The notes: generated by a model not told the origin, from the sequence alone. A DNA stretch of 64,000 nucleotides from Gigaspora margarita (GCA_009809945.1 WTPW01000415.1:317911-381910); one strand, 5' to 3'. Shown: positions 19,584 to 31,965, numbered from the stretch's first letter. Translations and numbers: made by a program.

Positions 19584-20317
19584 TGTGCAATAAAAAAAAA
19601 AAGAAAACAAAAACTATACCTAAAAGAAGATTCTAGAAAGAAATTTCGTTGCAGATTTTACTCCAAAACATCCTATATGTCATTTATTGTTTATCTCTAA
19701 GGACCCAATTTTACTTGTGATTTGGTTCCAATTCACTAGACACCATCCTGATTTGGAAGGAGTAAACATTGCTAATCTTTTGGAGAGGGATAAAATAAAA
19801 TGCTTACTTTTTTGAAATTTTGAAAAGTCCAAAGAGATGCTATAAAGTACCAAAGTAAAAAGGAGTTTTTAAGATTTATACTACATGGAATAGTATACCT
19901 GACCAAGTCTCTACATCTACTTTCATATCTGTAGGACTTGACAAAGCCCCAAAGTTTCTTTACTACATCTTTGCTCAATAGTACCAAATCCCGCCAAGGT
20001 GTCTCGCTTAAAAGTCTGCTAGTTTTTTTATTTCTATTTCATGCAGAACATCCAGTGAATAGACTTTGTACCCGATAGCAGCTTGAAGTTTTGTTGTGTA
20101 TAGATATACTAACTATATAGTTGATAATAAAAAGAAACACTACAAAAAATACTAATAAATAAAAAAAAATAACAAAAACAATATTTACCTATATATACTT
20201 TATATATTAATTTGTGATACAATACAAGATCAGAGGATTAGTATGTATATGTGCTAGAAAATCTCACCTACATTCTGTATCTGTCAATGCATCCTATATA
20301 TTCTAATCATTTACAGT
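19584..20317. other. Gene-free AT-rich stretch
   Basis: An open minus frame at 19772-19987 has no recognisable motif and is not called. Otherwise nothing was recognised. Confidence 0.4.
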
Positions 20318-20319
20318 TA

Positions 20320-20906
20320 TGGGCTAGTGCAAAAAGATTTGCCTTTCAAAAAATTTCATAATTTTGACTCCAAATAAAAGTTTTTATATTTTTGATTAAT
20401 TATTAAAAAATTTTTAATATCAAATAAAATAGGTTTTAATCTAACTTATTATATTATTTTTATTGCTTAACATTGGTTTATTTTAGTAATAAAGCATGTA
20501 CAATTTGGTTTATTTAAAAAAAAAGAATTTTTTTTAAAAAAAAAATATTTTAATTAATTTCACAACCAATATGCAGTTGTATGAGCTTGTACTATGCAAG
20601 TGCATTGATGTGCATATGTTAAAGATATGGTTAAAATTTGAGCAAAATTGAATTACTAGTTGTGAAGAAATTAAGCTTTTAAATAGAATAATTCATTATT
20701 TTTTTACTATATACGTATATATAAATTACTATAGTAAATTATATAGTAAATATTTTTAAAAAAAGCTACAATTAATAAAATTTTTTTATTTAATCAATAA
20801 AATAATCAAAATAATTTTATTTTTATTAAAAAAATTAAAATTAATTTGTACAAAAAAATATTTTAATCAGAGCTATTTGAGGGGCAAATCTTTTTGCACT
20901 GGCCCA
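20320..20906. mobile_element. TIR element, TA target, TGGGC ends
   Basis: 587 bp. Left end TGGGCTAGTGCAAAAAGATT, right complement TGGGCCAGTGCAAAAAGATT, both continuing TTGCC. Flanked by TA. The interior is AT-only with palindromic stretches and no coding sense. The ends resemble those of the element at 36655-36908. Confidence 0.75.
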
Positions 20907-20977
20907 TATAATAATTTAATACTTACTATAATTACATAATATAACTAATATTATATTTTTCTTACTATAGTTATATT

Positions 20978-21156
20978 AGGACCCCGAAATATATATAGAT
21001 AGGTCAGGTATTAGTTTGCTTATTTGGGGGTTTTTTATGCAAATCTTTTCTATTTTTAGTAATTTTTGCTTATTTTTGAGGGTTTTTCTGCAGATCTTAC
21101 TATTTTTATTAATTTTATAATTAACCTGGCCTATATATATATATTTCAGGGTCCTG
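20978..21156. mobile_element. hAT-like MITE with 8-bp target duplication
   Basis: 179 bp. Ends AGGACCCCGAAATATATATA and AGGACCCTGAAATATATATA (right end complemented), then AGGYCAGGT. Target duplication GTTATATT / GTTACATT (20970-20977, 21157-21164), 7 of 8. Non-coding. Confidence 0.7.
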
Positions 21157-21724
21157 TTACATTAATTTTTTTTTGCCAAACTATGTAACTATAGTAAAAA
21201 TAGACATTAGTTATATCTAGTAATACTAATGATTTTGGAGAGGATTAGAGAAAAGGCTAAATTTAGTTAGCTGTTATGAATGAGAAGAGTTAACAAAATT
21301 GGACAATAGAATATTACAACTGCTAAAAAATAGAAAGTCAAAGAGAGTTATTCAAATAATTTTAAGAAAAGAGAAGAATCACAAAATTGGAAAATACTAA
21401 ATAGAGAATAAAATTTAAATAATGGGTCAATTAATTGATTAGTTTGATTAATTGATATATAAATTAATAGGCAATTAATCTAAAGTATAGTGCAGAGTAA
21501 TATAAGTAATTTAATAGAGATGTTTAAAAGATTTTAAGAAAAAAGAACAAAATTGTAAAGGTGTATTTATAATGAGAAAAATATTAATTATTAAGTTTTT
21601 AAAAAAATTATTAAATGTATTTACTTGTAAAGATGTATTTATAATACTACAATAGATCTGTGAGAATTGAACTTTAAGATTTTTAATGATAAAATCTTTA
21701 TTTTTATTTAGATATTCAAGTGAC

Positions 21725-21982
21725 TAGGGTTCCTCAAATTCAAATCAAATCAAATATTGGGTCAATTTGAATTTGATCAAATCAAATTGACCCTACTTTG
21801 AATTTGATTTGATTCAAATATTTGGATTTGAATTTGATTTAAATTTGAATTTTTAATAGTAATTTTTAAATCAAATCAAATATTTGTCAAATCAAATCAA
21901 ATTTGGCCAGATTTGAATTTGATCAAATCAAATATAGTCAAATTTGAATTTGAATTTGATCAAATCAAATTGCGGAATCCTA
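21725..21982. mobile_element. hAT-like MITE, CAAATCAAAT-rich, copy 1
   Basis: 258 bp. Ends TAGGGTTCC ... GGAATCCTA with a perfect 8-bp duplication CAAGTGAC (21717-21724, 21983-21990). Almost the whole interior is permutations of CAAATCAAAT / ATTTGATTTG with a GGGTCAATTTGA landmark. A second copy, inverted, lies at 27877-28161. Confidence 0.85.
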
Positions 21983-22272
21983 CAAGTGACCAAAGTCTAA
22001 AAAAACCTATAAGGATGAAAAGTGAGCCCATAAATACATAATTGCTTTACAAAAATAAATTATAGTAGTACTTGATTGAGAAATATATAATCTATAAAAG
22101 ATAACAAAAATAAATTATTTATGAAACTAATAAAGCCTTTTGAAACAATCTCTGTGTTAGTCTTATACACTTTCTATTTTATTTCCTTTTATAATAATTA
22201 AATGCTATATATTCATCTTTTGCAAAATGAATAAAAATATAAATTTTTTTACTTGATTTATATACTCTAGTA

Positions 22273-22534
22273 CAGTATTGTATGTTTTGGCTATTTATAG
22301 CCTTTTTTGGCTTATTCATATCCAAAATTGTCCAAAGTTTGTCCAGGCTTTAATAATTAACAAATCTATCTAAAAAATATATAACTATATATTTTTTTAG
22401 GTGCTAACCACATTCTAGTTAAAATTAGAATAGGTTATCTTAATAAAATTTTAAGTAATTTTACTTTATTTAATTGTCCAAAATTGTTCAAAATTGACCA
22501 AATCATTGTCCAAAGCTGTTCTGTGACAACACTG
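22273..22534. mobile_element. hAT-like MITE, GTCCAAA-rich, copy 1
   Basis: 262 bp. Ends CAGTATTGT ... GACAACACTG with a perfect 8-bp duplication CTCTAGTA (22265-22272, 22535-22542). The interior has repeated TTGTCCAAA. Inverted relative of 62449-62726. Confidence 0.8.
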
Positions 22535-22542
22535 CTCTAGTA

Positions 22543-23009
22543 TTAAATTAATAGTTAGCATTTCACTTTTTGTACTACTTGTTGTATAGTTAAAAAAATA
22601 AATTAAAAATTTAAAAATTTAAATAATTTTTATATACAAAAATCTAATAAATATACAAGAATAGCTTGTTTGTGTTTTTTTTTTATATTATTAATAAAGT
22701 TTAGAAAAAAATTTTTTTAAACAGTTACTTTTAGCAAATTTTGATGTACTACTGGAAATACACTATTTAAAGCAACTATAGTCTTAAAGTTATCAATAAA
22801 TTTTATAAAATAATAGTTTGATATATAAAAGATTTAAAATAAATAGCAGTTAAAAAATTATAATTAGTTATATAATAAAAATTTTAACTTATAATATAAG
22901 CTTTGTGCAACAATAATAAAAAATTTTTACTATTTTTAGTAATTCATATGAGGTCATTAATTTTTAGCCAAGATTTAAAAATTTTTTGTTAAATATATTT
23001 TTTAAAATC
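22543..23009. other. Gene-free AT-rich stretch
   Basis: Nothing was recognised between the two flanking elements. Confidence 0.4.
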
Positions 23010-23011
23010 TA

Positions 23012-24168
23012 TCCCTTGAAAGGTCTTGCAGGCAAATTTGCCTGCAATTTTAAAAATATTTAAGGTTTTTTTAAATAAAACAAAAAATAAATAATTTAGA
23101 AATTTTCTATTTTATATAATATATTATTTGAAATATATTTTATTAACTTTATTATAAAAATTTTTTGAAATTATTAAATAACTTTTAATTAATTAAAGTT
23201 CAAAGTTTGTATAACTTTAGATTTGCTATTAAAATTTTTTTATATTTTCTAAAATTTTATATGTTTCCAAAGCTAAAAAAAATTTTTGCTCTTAAGACAA
23301 GTACTAATTTTTACAAGTAAATCATAAAACTTGTAATAATGAAAATTGTAATCCTTTATATAATCTATAAAGTTGTATCAAGAACAATAGCATATTGGCA
23401 GATCGGCATAACATATCGGCTCGACCAATCATGATCAAGGATTACAAAAAAATTTTACACAAAAATTTATTACAAAGCGAATTTTCACAAAAACGGCCTT
23501 TTTAACCAGCTTTGTATTTATAATTAAGTACGTAGAAAATTACGAAATTCATGTATTTAATTATAAGCCAAAAGTAGATTAAAAAGGCCATTTTTTTGAA
23601 AATTGGCTTCCGAATTTACCCTTGATAGTTACCAACCCATTTCTCAATGCCCAACCCATCCTAAAACACCCGAGTATTTCAACAAATGATAAAAGTACTT
23701 CTTTCTACAGCTTAGCATAGCTCTTTTATTAAGTTTTATTGGTTTTTTAACTTGACTAGACGTCAAAGAGGCTCTTTTGTTAGTTGTAACAAGTACTTCG
23801 TTTGTTAGTTTTTCAACGTTACTTAGGAGCAAATTTTTGTGTAACAGTTTATCAAAAAAATAGACCCAGTTACACCGATCTGCTGATATGGATCTAAAAT
23901 TAATATTTAAAGAGTTCGCCAAAAAGTTTTAAAATATTTTTTAATTAAAAAATTTTTTTGAAATTTGTATATTTTGGGCTTATAAGCAACTACAATTTAT
24001 TTTCTTATAATTTAAATACAAATATAGCAAAAATATAATCTTTATTTTCAAATATTATTGTTTAAAATTTTATTTAAATATTTTAAATATTTAAAAAACT
24101 AAATCAAAGAAATGTTTATAGAAAAAATTGCAGGCAAATTTGCCTGCAATTGCTTACCATTTAAGGGA
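23012..24168. mobile_element. TIR element with a palindrome in each end
   Basis: About 1.16 kb. TCCCTT and AAGGGA ends are flanked by TA, and each TIR contains the palindrome TGCAGGCAAATTTGCCTGCA. Inside is a second foldback (about 23482-23600, AACGGCCTTTTTAA facing TTAAAAAGGCCATTTTT). A weaker inverted pair, GGCAGATCGGCATAAC / GTTACACCGATCTGCTG, lies at about 23398 and 23868. A 92-codon minus ORF (23644-23922) has no known motif and is not called a gene. Confidence 0.6.
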
Positions 24169-25003
24169 TAATACAATATCTTTGATATTCCTTCTGTCTA
24201 ACATTATGTGATTATCATTTGTTTTGATTTTTGGACTGATCCAAGATTGATTGGTTAAATGTGACTATCAGATAATTTTGTGATATATTGGCCTTATGTG
24301 CTATAATGTACAGACCCATATATGTAATACATATTATATAAGCACAGCATCAATTAAAAATAAAGTTTTTTTTTGGTATTAAGGTGAGGTTTTGCCTTTA
24401 TCTTTATTAATAAACTGTGTGAGATTCCTCATGGGGTTTCTCAAATTACAATTAATAATTAACAAGAATTAAGACTCAGACTATAGATAGAAACATTCTA
24501 GCTAATTTATCTGCAACCTAAACCTACTAGAGTGATTAAAACTTACCTAGATTGAATATGGAGAATAGAATTAGTTGAGGAGCTATATTTTATCTAGTTG
24601 TATGACCAGATTTCTATTTTTCTGAGTGCTAAACCCAAAGGTGAACATGTGCTATTGTTATTTTCATGTTATTGATCTGGTAAGCCACAAATGCAGCTAT
24701 AAGTATATAGAGTTCTGTTGTAACAAGAAGTATATAAAGGTTTGGTAGATAGAGTATGGGGTTGGGATAAAGTTTGTGTAGATTTCCAATGTGCTAAATT
24801 TATATAGTATAGTTTCCATAATTGTTCATGAATCCTTTGTAAATAAGTAAAAGAAGCTTAATGATAGTATTGGCTACATTTTTGTAGGAAGTATGTTGAG
24901 ATATAATATTAATGAGTGATTTTGGGATATAACCCTGAATTGTAATATAGAAAGTTGTAGTATTTGAATAGTGTAGATTGTGTAGAAAAAAGGCAGTAAT
25001 GAG

Positions 25004-25231
25004 TTAAAAGATTGTTGTGTACTGTTGTAGTTCATTGAGAGATAGATCTGGTAGCTCTGAAAAGAAGTATTGTGTAATTATATTTTGGATAATATTTGAG
25101 ATACTATTTGAGTTTGGGCAAAGTAGCCAATGGAATCTATGATCAGTTTGGTTGCATGTAATACAGGTAGGATGTGTATTTGCAGAGTTAATAGAAAGAA
25201 AATGTGAAAGGGTAGGGAGCATGTGTAGCAT
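25004..25231 (-). pseudogene. LINE ORF2 C-terminal zinc finger fragment
   Basis: HPTCITCNQTDHRFHWLLC gives C-x2-C-x7-H-x3-C, the Cys/His knuckle found after RNase H in many LINE ORF2 proteins. The frame ends in a stop at 25004. It belongs with the RNase H fragment just upstream. Confidence 0.6.
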
Positions 25232-25437
25232 GCATTTAATACAAAAAGATTTTGGGAGCTGAGCTAAAAATTAGTATAGTTGTAAGTGCATTTATGATTA
25301 TGGTTAAGATATAGCCAGGTTGCATTTCACTATTTGTTGGGCTATAGGGATAAATTGTTGAATTCTATGTTGGAAGAACCACATAGCAATTGTATGTGCA
25401 TTGCAAATATTTTTGATAGCATAGCGTGTAGGTTGTT

Positions 25438-25881
25438 CTATATTATATTTTTTGTAAATAAGGCTAAAGAAGGGTTGTATATATTGTGAGGTTTGAATTT
25501 TAAAGTAGGAGAGAGATGGTAGTTTTTTGCAAGTTCATCAGCTTTGTTGTTGTATATATCATTACTATGTGCCTGTACTTTGTGGAATATAATATTTAGA
25601 GAGAGTGATTTAACGAGATTAAGAAGTGTGTACCAGATAGGCCAGTAGTTGTAAGAGTATAGTTTGTTGTAGTTTTGTATTTGTGAGTTTAAAGTATTGT
25701 ATTTTGAGATAATAGATAAGGAGACAGTATATATATGTATATTGCTATTTCGGGGGCATGTGCTAATTGCTAATAATATAGCAATTAATTCTGCTTTATA
25801 TGATGATGGCCAGTTTTGAGTTTGTACAGAGAAGGAATAGAAAATCTGGTTGTCAAAAACCTGAATCCATGCGATTCCCAT
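25438..25881 (-). pseudogene. LINE RNase H domain fragment
   Basis: 147 residues resembling RNase HI. MGIAWIQVFDN is the first strand region, YKAELIAILLAIS carries the catalytic Glu, and IYTVSLSIIS has Val where the catalytic Asp is normal. HKVQAHSNDIYNNKADELAK holds the last acidic and His residues. In the retroelement it would remove RNA from the RNA:DNA hybrid. With the Asp lost and neighbouring frames broken, it is dead. Confidence 0.7.
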
Positions 25882-26295
25882 AGTGCATCTTGCGTTAGAA
25901 ATGTTAACAACAGAACCATCAGTATAGAAGGAAAAGTTTGAGAATATGGCATTAGATTGTGCTATAGTTTGAAGTTTTGAAGTAGCAGAAGAGTTTAAAA
26001 AGATGTCTAAAATAGGGTTGTTATGTATTGTAATTTGAAAAAGAGGTAGGATATTAATAAAATAGCGAGAAGCAATAGAGTATAGTAAATCTAATTAATT
26101 AGCATTAAGTTGAAGTTTGTTTATAGATTGGGTATAGATTTTTCTACTAAGAAATTTGGTAGATAATGTGGCTGATATATCTAGAGTACACATATTTTGA
26201 ATTCTGTTTGAGTTTAAATTACATCCCTAACAGGGGGTGCAGTATGCATCTGGTGTAAGGTATAGGGATATAAGGCTAAGATCAGCATGTATTTT

Positions 26296-26951
26296 CTAGT
26301 GTGTTATAGAGACTGTATTTGTAGAGTAATTAAAACGTCGGGCTTTTCCAATTATAATTTCTTGATCTAAATAGGTTATTAGCCATGGTTTAGATTTAGG
26401 GTTGAAGTAACCAGTTTGAAATAAGAGTGAGTTAGTATTGAAAAGATAGAGAGAGGTATTAATTTGGCGAGTAGAAGTATTAAATAGAATTTTATTTTCA
26501 AGTGTGCAATGCAAAACCAGGTTGGTTTTTTTTCTGATATAAGATTAAGGAATCTAGGCAAGATGTGTGACCAAGCTAGAAGTATTGTATTGTTATAGGA
26601 AGTAAGTTGTTCCAAAAATATAATGTTTTAGAATGTAGTTAATGTTTAAAAGTTATATATTGGAGTAGTTGTGTAGTAAAGATTCAAGTGGAATATAGGG
26701 AAGTTGATAGTAAAGGAACATAAAATTTCAGAGTATGCTACAATAGAAAATTCTAGGTGCTTAAGTAATAGAATTATTTTGAAAGTAGTAGAATATTTGT
26801 TAGAACCATCAATAAGAGGATTAGGGTGTTGTAGTATGTTAGTAGTAGACCATAAGTTGTTTTGTAGTTGTTGTAATTGTATATGTGTACTGTTACCAAG
26901 AGGGTGTGGGTCATTAAGTCGAAGCAAAAGAGCAGAGAGATGATATTGCAA
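26296..26951 (-). pseudogene. LINE ORF2 linker between RT and RNase H
   Basis: Open minus segments (26951-26646 and 26615-26296) in different frames carry LLRLNDPHPLGNSTHIQLQQ and SLLFQTGYFNPKSKPWLITY. They have no catalytic motif but are compositionally protein-like and lie in the position of the thumb/connection region. Confidence 0.45.
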
Positions 26952-27271
26952 TTGTATATTCTAGATGTTTTTTATCCATAGATATTGTGGTTTGCTAGTT
27001 TTTACTTATGTTTAGCAACAGTAAGATATTTGGAAAGGATTTTATTGCATGTTGAATAGGTAAGAACTGTATTGTGTATGCGATATTCAAGAATAGGTAT
27101 AATAACATTGTTAATAATATAGCATGCTTGTTTGTCTGTAATTTGTTTGGTATCAAGTGTGTTGATAAGTTCAGTAGCTTTCTGAGTAATTATTTTGGAT
27201 AGTGTTGTAGATTTGGATAAGATAGAGAACCAACATTTAAGAAACTTAAAAGGTGTTTTGGAAGTTTGGCA

Positions 27272-28587
27272 TTAAATATTTTGGTGCAAAAAAGAAATAA
27301 AAGGTGCATATATAGAATTGGATATAAGTGTAGATTTTTGTGGATTAACTTTAATATTAGCCATTTGATAGAATGAAGAAGCTGTGTTCAGAATTTGTTC
27401 TAGATATAGTTGAGATTTTGCAATCCATAGAGTATCATCCATATATGCAAAAACTAGTGTTGATACTTGCATAGAATCATAAGTTGGTGGAGAAATATAG
27501 CATGGCCAAAATACAGAAGACTAGTAGCCAGTATAAGTATTAAAAATTTTGCTAATAAGGGGATCATAGTAAATGCGCCAAAATAGAGATGTAATAGTTT
27601 TATCTTGATCGATTCCATTTTGAACTTCATAAGGAAGTGTAAGTCCAAGATTGGTAATTACTCTATTAGTTCTTGATATTAAGAGATTGGTAAGAATTGT
27701 AGTAAGATATAATGGCATATTGAGTCTTTGGAGGAATAGAGTGAATAAATCTATATTGACAGAGTTATATGCTTTACTCATTTCCTGAGATAAAAGCCAA
27801 ATTTCCTTTTAGTTGCAATTTGCATCTTCAATAAAGCTGTTAAGTATGTGAATAGGGATATTGGTACTATTACCAGTAGGGTTCCGCAATTTGATTTTAT
27901 CTTCAAATATTTGAATCAAATATTTGATCAAATTCAAATTCAAATTTGACTATATTTGATTTGATCAAATTCAAATTTGGCCAAATTTGATTTGATTTTA
28001 CAAATATTTGATTTGATTTGAAAATTACTATTAAAGATTCAAATTCAAATCAAATTCAAATCCAAATATAAAATCAAATCAAATTCAAATCAGGGTCAAT
28101 TTGATTTGATCAAATTCAAATTGACCCAATATTTGATTTGATTTGAATTTGATGAACCCTAATTACCAGGGAGTGCAATATAGTTGTGTGGATTGAAGAT
28201 ACTGTAAGAGGAAAATATAGAGTTTAAATGGTTGGTTAGAATTTTTGTGTATAGTTTTTTTATATGTTCAATTAGGCTGATTGGTCTAGTATTATGTAAG
28301 TGTCCATCAAAAGTTGATTTTTTGAAAATAGGAAAAATGTGACCATCTTTTCATTGTTTGGGAATTGAGCCTGATATTAAACATCAGTTTAGTAGTGCTG
28401 TAATAGCAGATAAGGTTTGTGAACCAACATGTTTTAGCATTTTATAGCTAATTCCAGAAGGGCCACATGCTTTGTTGTTAGGAAAATTGTTAATAGTACT
28501 AATAACTTCATCAGGGTAAATAGGTTCCAAAACTGGGTTGTACCATTCTGATATAATATTGTGTTTGAGGTTATATCTGTTTGCCAA
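27272..28587 (-). pseudogene. LINE reverse transcriptase, interrupted by a MITE
   Basis: In order: EVISTINNFPNNKACGPSGI (fingers region, 28587-28384), then MSKAYNSVNIDLFTLFLQRL (first catalytic region, with Asn where Asp is typical) and NGIDQDKTITSLFWRIYYDP (27781-27521), then LVFAYMDDTLW (YMDD box, 27472-27272). The segment around ALPGNST/NIPIHIL is split by the MITE at 27877-28161. Removing it with one copy of its duplication restores the frame. Frameshifts and TAG/TGA stops elsewhere. Confidence 0.75.
27877..28161. mobile_element. hAT-like MITE, CAAATCAAAT-rich, copy 2
   Basis: 285 bp. Ends TAGGGTTCCGC ... GATGAACCCTA with a perfect 8-bp duplication ATTACCAG (27869-27876, 28162-28169). 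Inverted relative to 21725-21982. Inserted in the LINE RT, hence younger than the LINE. Confidence 0.85.
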
Positions 28588-29414
28588 TGAGTAGAAAAAA
28601 TTTGTCGATTATAGGCATTATTTGCAGTCCATTAGAAGAAGTGTGATCGAATATGGTTTTTGACTTCTAGAGGATCAGTAAGAATATTTGTTTGAGTTCT
28701 TATATTGTCAAAGTGAACTGGGTCAGTATAGCGATTAAGAATACTATTAATCATTTTGGTTGGGTGTATAAGCAATCTTTCATATCTAGTATTAATAGCT
28801 GTTTGAATATGCTGTTTAAGATGATGGGAATTTTCTAGATTTCTGACATTGTATAAAGTTTTCCAGTATGTTTTTTTTGGGCTAGCCAGTTAGATAGATC
28901 AGTTTGGTTAGCAGGTATTGGAGAATAGAGAATTGGTGTTTGGAGTTAATGTTCTAAATATGAGTAGATATTGTAGGAGGAATATTTTGATTATGTGTTA
29001 TTGCATATTTGGTCTGTTGCATAATGTTTCCAATAGTTTTGAGATCTTTGTGCAGTTCAGAGGCTTTAGGTATAAAGGTATGATAAAAATTTCAGACTGT
29101 AAATTTTTTGTTAGGGATAGTTTTAAGAGCAGCTGTAATAATACTAGTTTGAAGTTTGTGCTAGGTACATTCTAAAGATTTTGTTGAGTTAGAGTGAAGA
29201 GGAGTATTGTGATAAATAATATTGTTTTGACATTGGGATGAAAACTCTTCCTATTTTTCTTGGTCCATTAATTTATATTGAAAGACTCTGCACTTGTAGT
29301 GTGTTTTATAACGAAGTTTTAAAGATAGTGCAAATGGAAAATCTATTTGGAAATGAGAATCAGATGATCGCTATGGGTAGTAGCTAGTAGTGAAAGAAGA
29401 GAGAAGTCTATAAG

Positions 29415-30032
29415 TTATGGGATTATGGAATCATGTGCCCATATATAGTCAATATGGCTACTTAGATTATTATGTTGCCAGGTATGTTGGGTATTGTTAG
29501 TATGATCAGCCAAATCATACATACAGTTACTATGAAGATAGGAAAGAAGTTTGGTTTTAGCAGTAGAATCATTAGTAAAAAGAGAAGTGTTAAAATTGCC
29601 AAGAATTATAGGGTGCAAATTTAAGGAGAGTGCTTGCTGTATCCATAAGATAATAGTTTCTTGTGATTGGTTCTGGATATGTTGATTGGTAGAGGAAAGG
29701 TAAATAGATATAATTCAAAATTTGAAATCATGTTTGAAAAATAGATCAATTGCAATTGCACCTCCAGGATGTGCAAGTATATTGTGGATATGGGGTTTTA
29801 AATGATTGTTAATCATGATACCAGTGCCCTCTGCAGAGTATTTAAGACAGAACCAAAAGTATAAAAAATGTTTATTGTTAATAAACTTTTTTGGTTTAGA
29901 GTTAGAGAGTTTTGTTTCAGTAATGCTACAGATGCTGTTGTTGTTGTTATTGCTATTGTTGTTGCTGTTGTTGTTGTTGCTATTGCTGTTGTTGTTGATT
30001 TTTAACTTTAATCTGTTTACCTCTTTGTGCAA
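29415..30032 (-). pseudogene. LINE AP-type endonuclease fragments
   Basis: SITETKLSNSKPKKF (ETK with the metal-binding Glu) and GTGIMINNHLKPH, then MHPIILGNFNTSLF (the usual G-D-F-N, with Asn for Asp) and HIDYIWAHD. These are hallmarks of the endonuclease/exonuclease/phosphatase fold that nicks target DNA. The N-terminal stretch is preceded by an Asn-rich run coded by a (TTG/ATT)n microsatellite at about 29935-30000. It lies in at least two frames. Confidence 0.65.
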
Positions 30033-30129
30033 GTCTTCTAAGAAAATTGGGGTTTTCTTCTTTTGTAAGCATAAAGCAATAGTAAAAGTGATAGAAGAAA
30101 AGTTGTTTTGAGTTTAATTTTTTTTGAAC

Positions 30130-30790
30130 AGGAGCTAATTTAACATCTTGGGTCAGTTTAGCACATTCATGATGTAATAAACATCCCTTAAAGATACAAT
30201 ATTTGGAATAGTCTGGTGCATGTTGTTCATTTGAAGATAATTTAACACAGAGAATATCTTTAGCTTTGTATAAGAAACAAGTATGAAAGTGTTGTGAATA
30301 AGGAGTAATAGCTATAGGAGTTGGATCTTAATGATAGTTTGGAAATAAGATTCTAGGTTGTGTGTTTGTAAGGTCAAGATTTGTTGTAGATTGTTTAATA
30401 GGTAATTTGGAAACAGTATCCTTAATTTTAGGAAATCTTCTCTCAATATTAACAATTGGAGAGGTGTCCATAGGAGTTGGTTCTTGAGAAAGTGTTTAGT
30501 AGTAAGTTTAGTAGGAATATGATAAAATTGAGATGTAAAATTAACATGGTATTTTTTACAAATACAAGTACTAATTGTTGGTTGAGTTGGTACAGGAAAG
30601 TAGTGATAAGTATTTTTAACTTTGGTTTCACAATTGGGAGGACTAAAGGCAGATGGCATTACTTTAAGTATTGCAGCATCTGTTTCTTTAATAAATACTC
30701 CAAAACGATCTTTGTATTTAGAATAAAAGTAGTCGATATCATAGGAATCCGGTTCTTTCTAGTAAGTATAGGAATGTTAAATATATAGGG
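30130..30790 (-). pseudogene. LINE ORF1-like fragment
   Basis: A frame running PDSYDIDYFYSKYKDRFGVF, IKETDAAILKVMPSAFSPPN, then a basic/aromatic region to 30312. Further down, in another frame, CIFKGCLLHHECAKL has a Cys/His arrangement that could be a remnant RNA-binding knuckle. Its position upstream of the endonuclease fits ORF1. There is no firm homology. Confidence 0.4.
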
Positions 30791-30799
30791 TTATATAAT

Positions 30800-31750
30800 T
30801 AGTTTTGTAAATATAGGTTAAGTAGTATAGAAGAGTACAAATTTAATTAACTAAAATATATAATATATATTTAGAATTATTCAAGAAAATATTAAATTTA
30901 ATAAATAGAATAATAAGATAGGAATTGTTAAGAGCTTCACAAAAAGGTATAATTTGTTTTATGTAACGTAATACCAACTAAGCAATATAGGTTACACAAG
31001 TCACATGCTATTTATCTCACATAATATTAGTCACATGTTACACAAATCACTTGTTATACAAGATGTGCAAGATTGTATAGTTTAGGTAACGTTAATTTGT
31101 ATAAATTAGAAAGGTTACAAAAAAGTAAATATTTGCTTTGTGTAAAATTAATTAATAATTTGTTTAATTAATTGAGAACCAATAAGTTTCAGGTTATTAA
31201 AAATGTGGGTAACACGATTTTATGTTACACAAAAAACGCCTGTAGGAGTATTTTTGTAGCAAAGTTAAAAAAGAAAAAAGAAAAAGAAAAAAGAAAATTA
31301 TAGAAAGGTTAAGGGGTTTTTTTTTGTATATCTTAGTCAGTTTTAAGGCTACAAACTTGGAATGCAGCTTATTATAACAAGAAAAGTATGCTCTATAACT
31401 TTTCCTTAGTTTGCAAAATAGATTAAAAAGGCCATTTTAGATATATTTTAAAAAAATACAAATTTAGGCCAAAGGGCCTTTAATTAATAAGTTTGAAGAT
31501 TTTTGCAGTGAAATTTGAGTATTATATATATTTTAGAAAGTAGAACAAGTTTATTTAAGAGTAAAAACTAGGATAACTTAATAAATTATAAAGTTATAAG
31601 GATTTTTAAAATAATTAAGTTGGAGAATTTTGTGTACAAGTGATTAGCAGGGAGAGTTGTATTTACTGTAATTGTTCCTAAAAATAAAGTTATAAAAATT
31701 TAAAATCTTAATGTTGTATATAAACTTTCAAATTTTAATAGTAAGAGTAT
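30800..31750. other. Gene-free AT-rich stretch
   Basis: It contains a purine-only run (AAAAGAAAAAAGAAAAAG-like) at about 31268-31300 and repeated GTCACATG/GTTACAC motifs at about 30990-31060. No gene recognised. Confidence 0.45.
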
Positions 31751-31753
31751 ATA

Positions 31754-31783
31754 CTGTTTGAATTTAATTTTTTGGTTAACATC
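31754..31783. repeat. Truncated Tourist-like MITE end
   Basis: CTGTTTGAATTTAATTTTTT then GGTTAACATCA closely matches the left end of the intact element at 57877. No right end was found. Confidence 0.5.
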
Positions 31784-31851
31784 ATCTCTCTTCTTTTTCC
31801 TTTTGTGTTCCTAGTAAAATAGATATATATCTGATATAAAAAGTAACTGTA

Positions 31852-31965
31852 TAACTATGAAATAACGTGATGGGGTGTGGTTTTAAATTTCAGCCTAAAT
31901 TATGCTTAATTCAGGCTAAAATTTGAAATAACTCCCTATGTATTATTTTACAAATATAAAATAAA
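31852..31965. repeat. Palindromic element, diverged copy of 41351-41457
   Basis: ATAACTATGAAATAACGTGA, CTAAATTATGCTTAATTCAG and GAAATAACTCCCTATG occur in the same order as at 41351. An A-rich tract follows both copies. Confidence 0.6.

Larger units (their letters stand above)
24367..30790 (-). mobile_element. LINE-type non-LTR retrotransposon, decayed
   Basis: Read on the minus strand: ORF1 remnant (about 30770-30130), AP-type endonuclease pieces (30032-29415), reverse transcriptase (28587-27272), linker, RNase H (25881-25438), a C-terminal zinc finger (25231-25004), then a tail near 24367 of CCTTAATACC followed by a run of nine A. This domain order is typical of LINE elements with endonuclease and RNase H. 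Frameshifts and stops separate all pieces, so it cannot move by itself. The 5' end is not sharply defined. A 285-bp hAT-like MITE sits within the RT. Confidence 0.8.

Noticed and set aside
23644..23922. Minus ORF of 92 codons within a TIR element
   Set aside because: No transposase or other motif, and the TIR element has no other coding trace.
29806..30111. Plus ORF with a poly-Leu run
   Set aside because: A microsatellite read in antisense. The minus strand carries LINE endonuclease motifs here.
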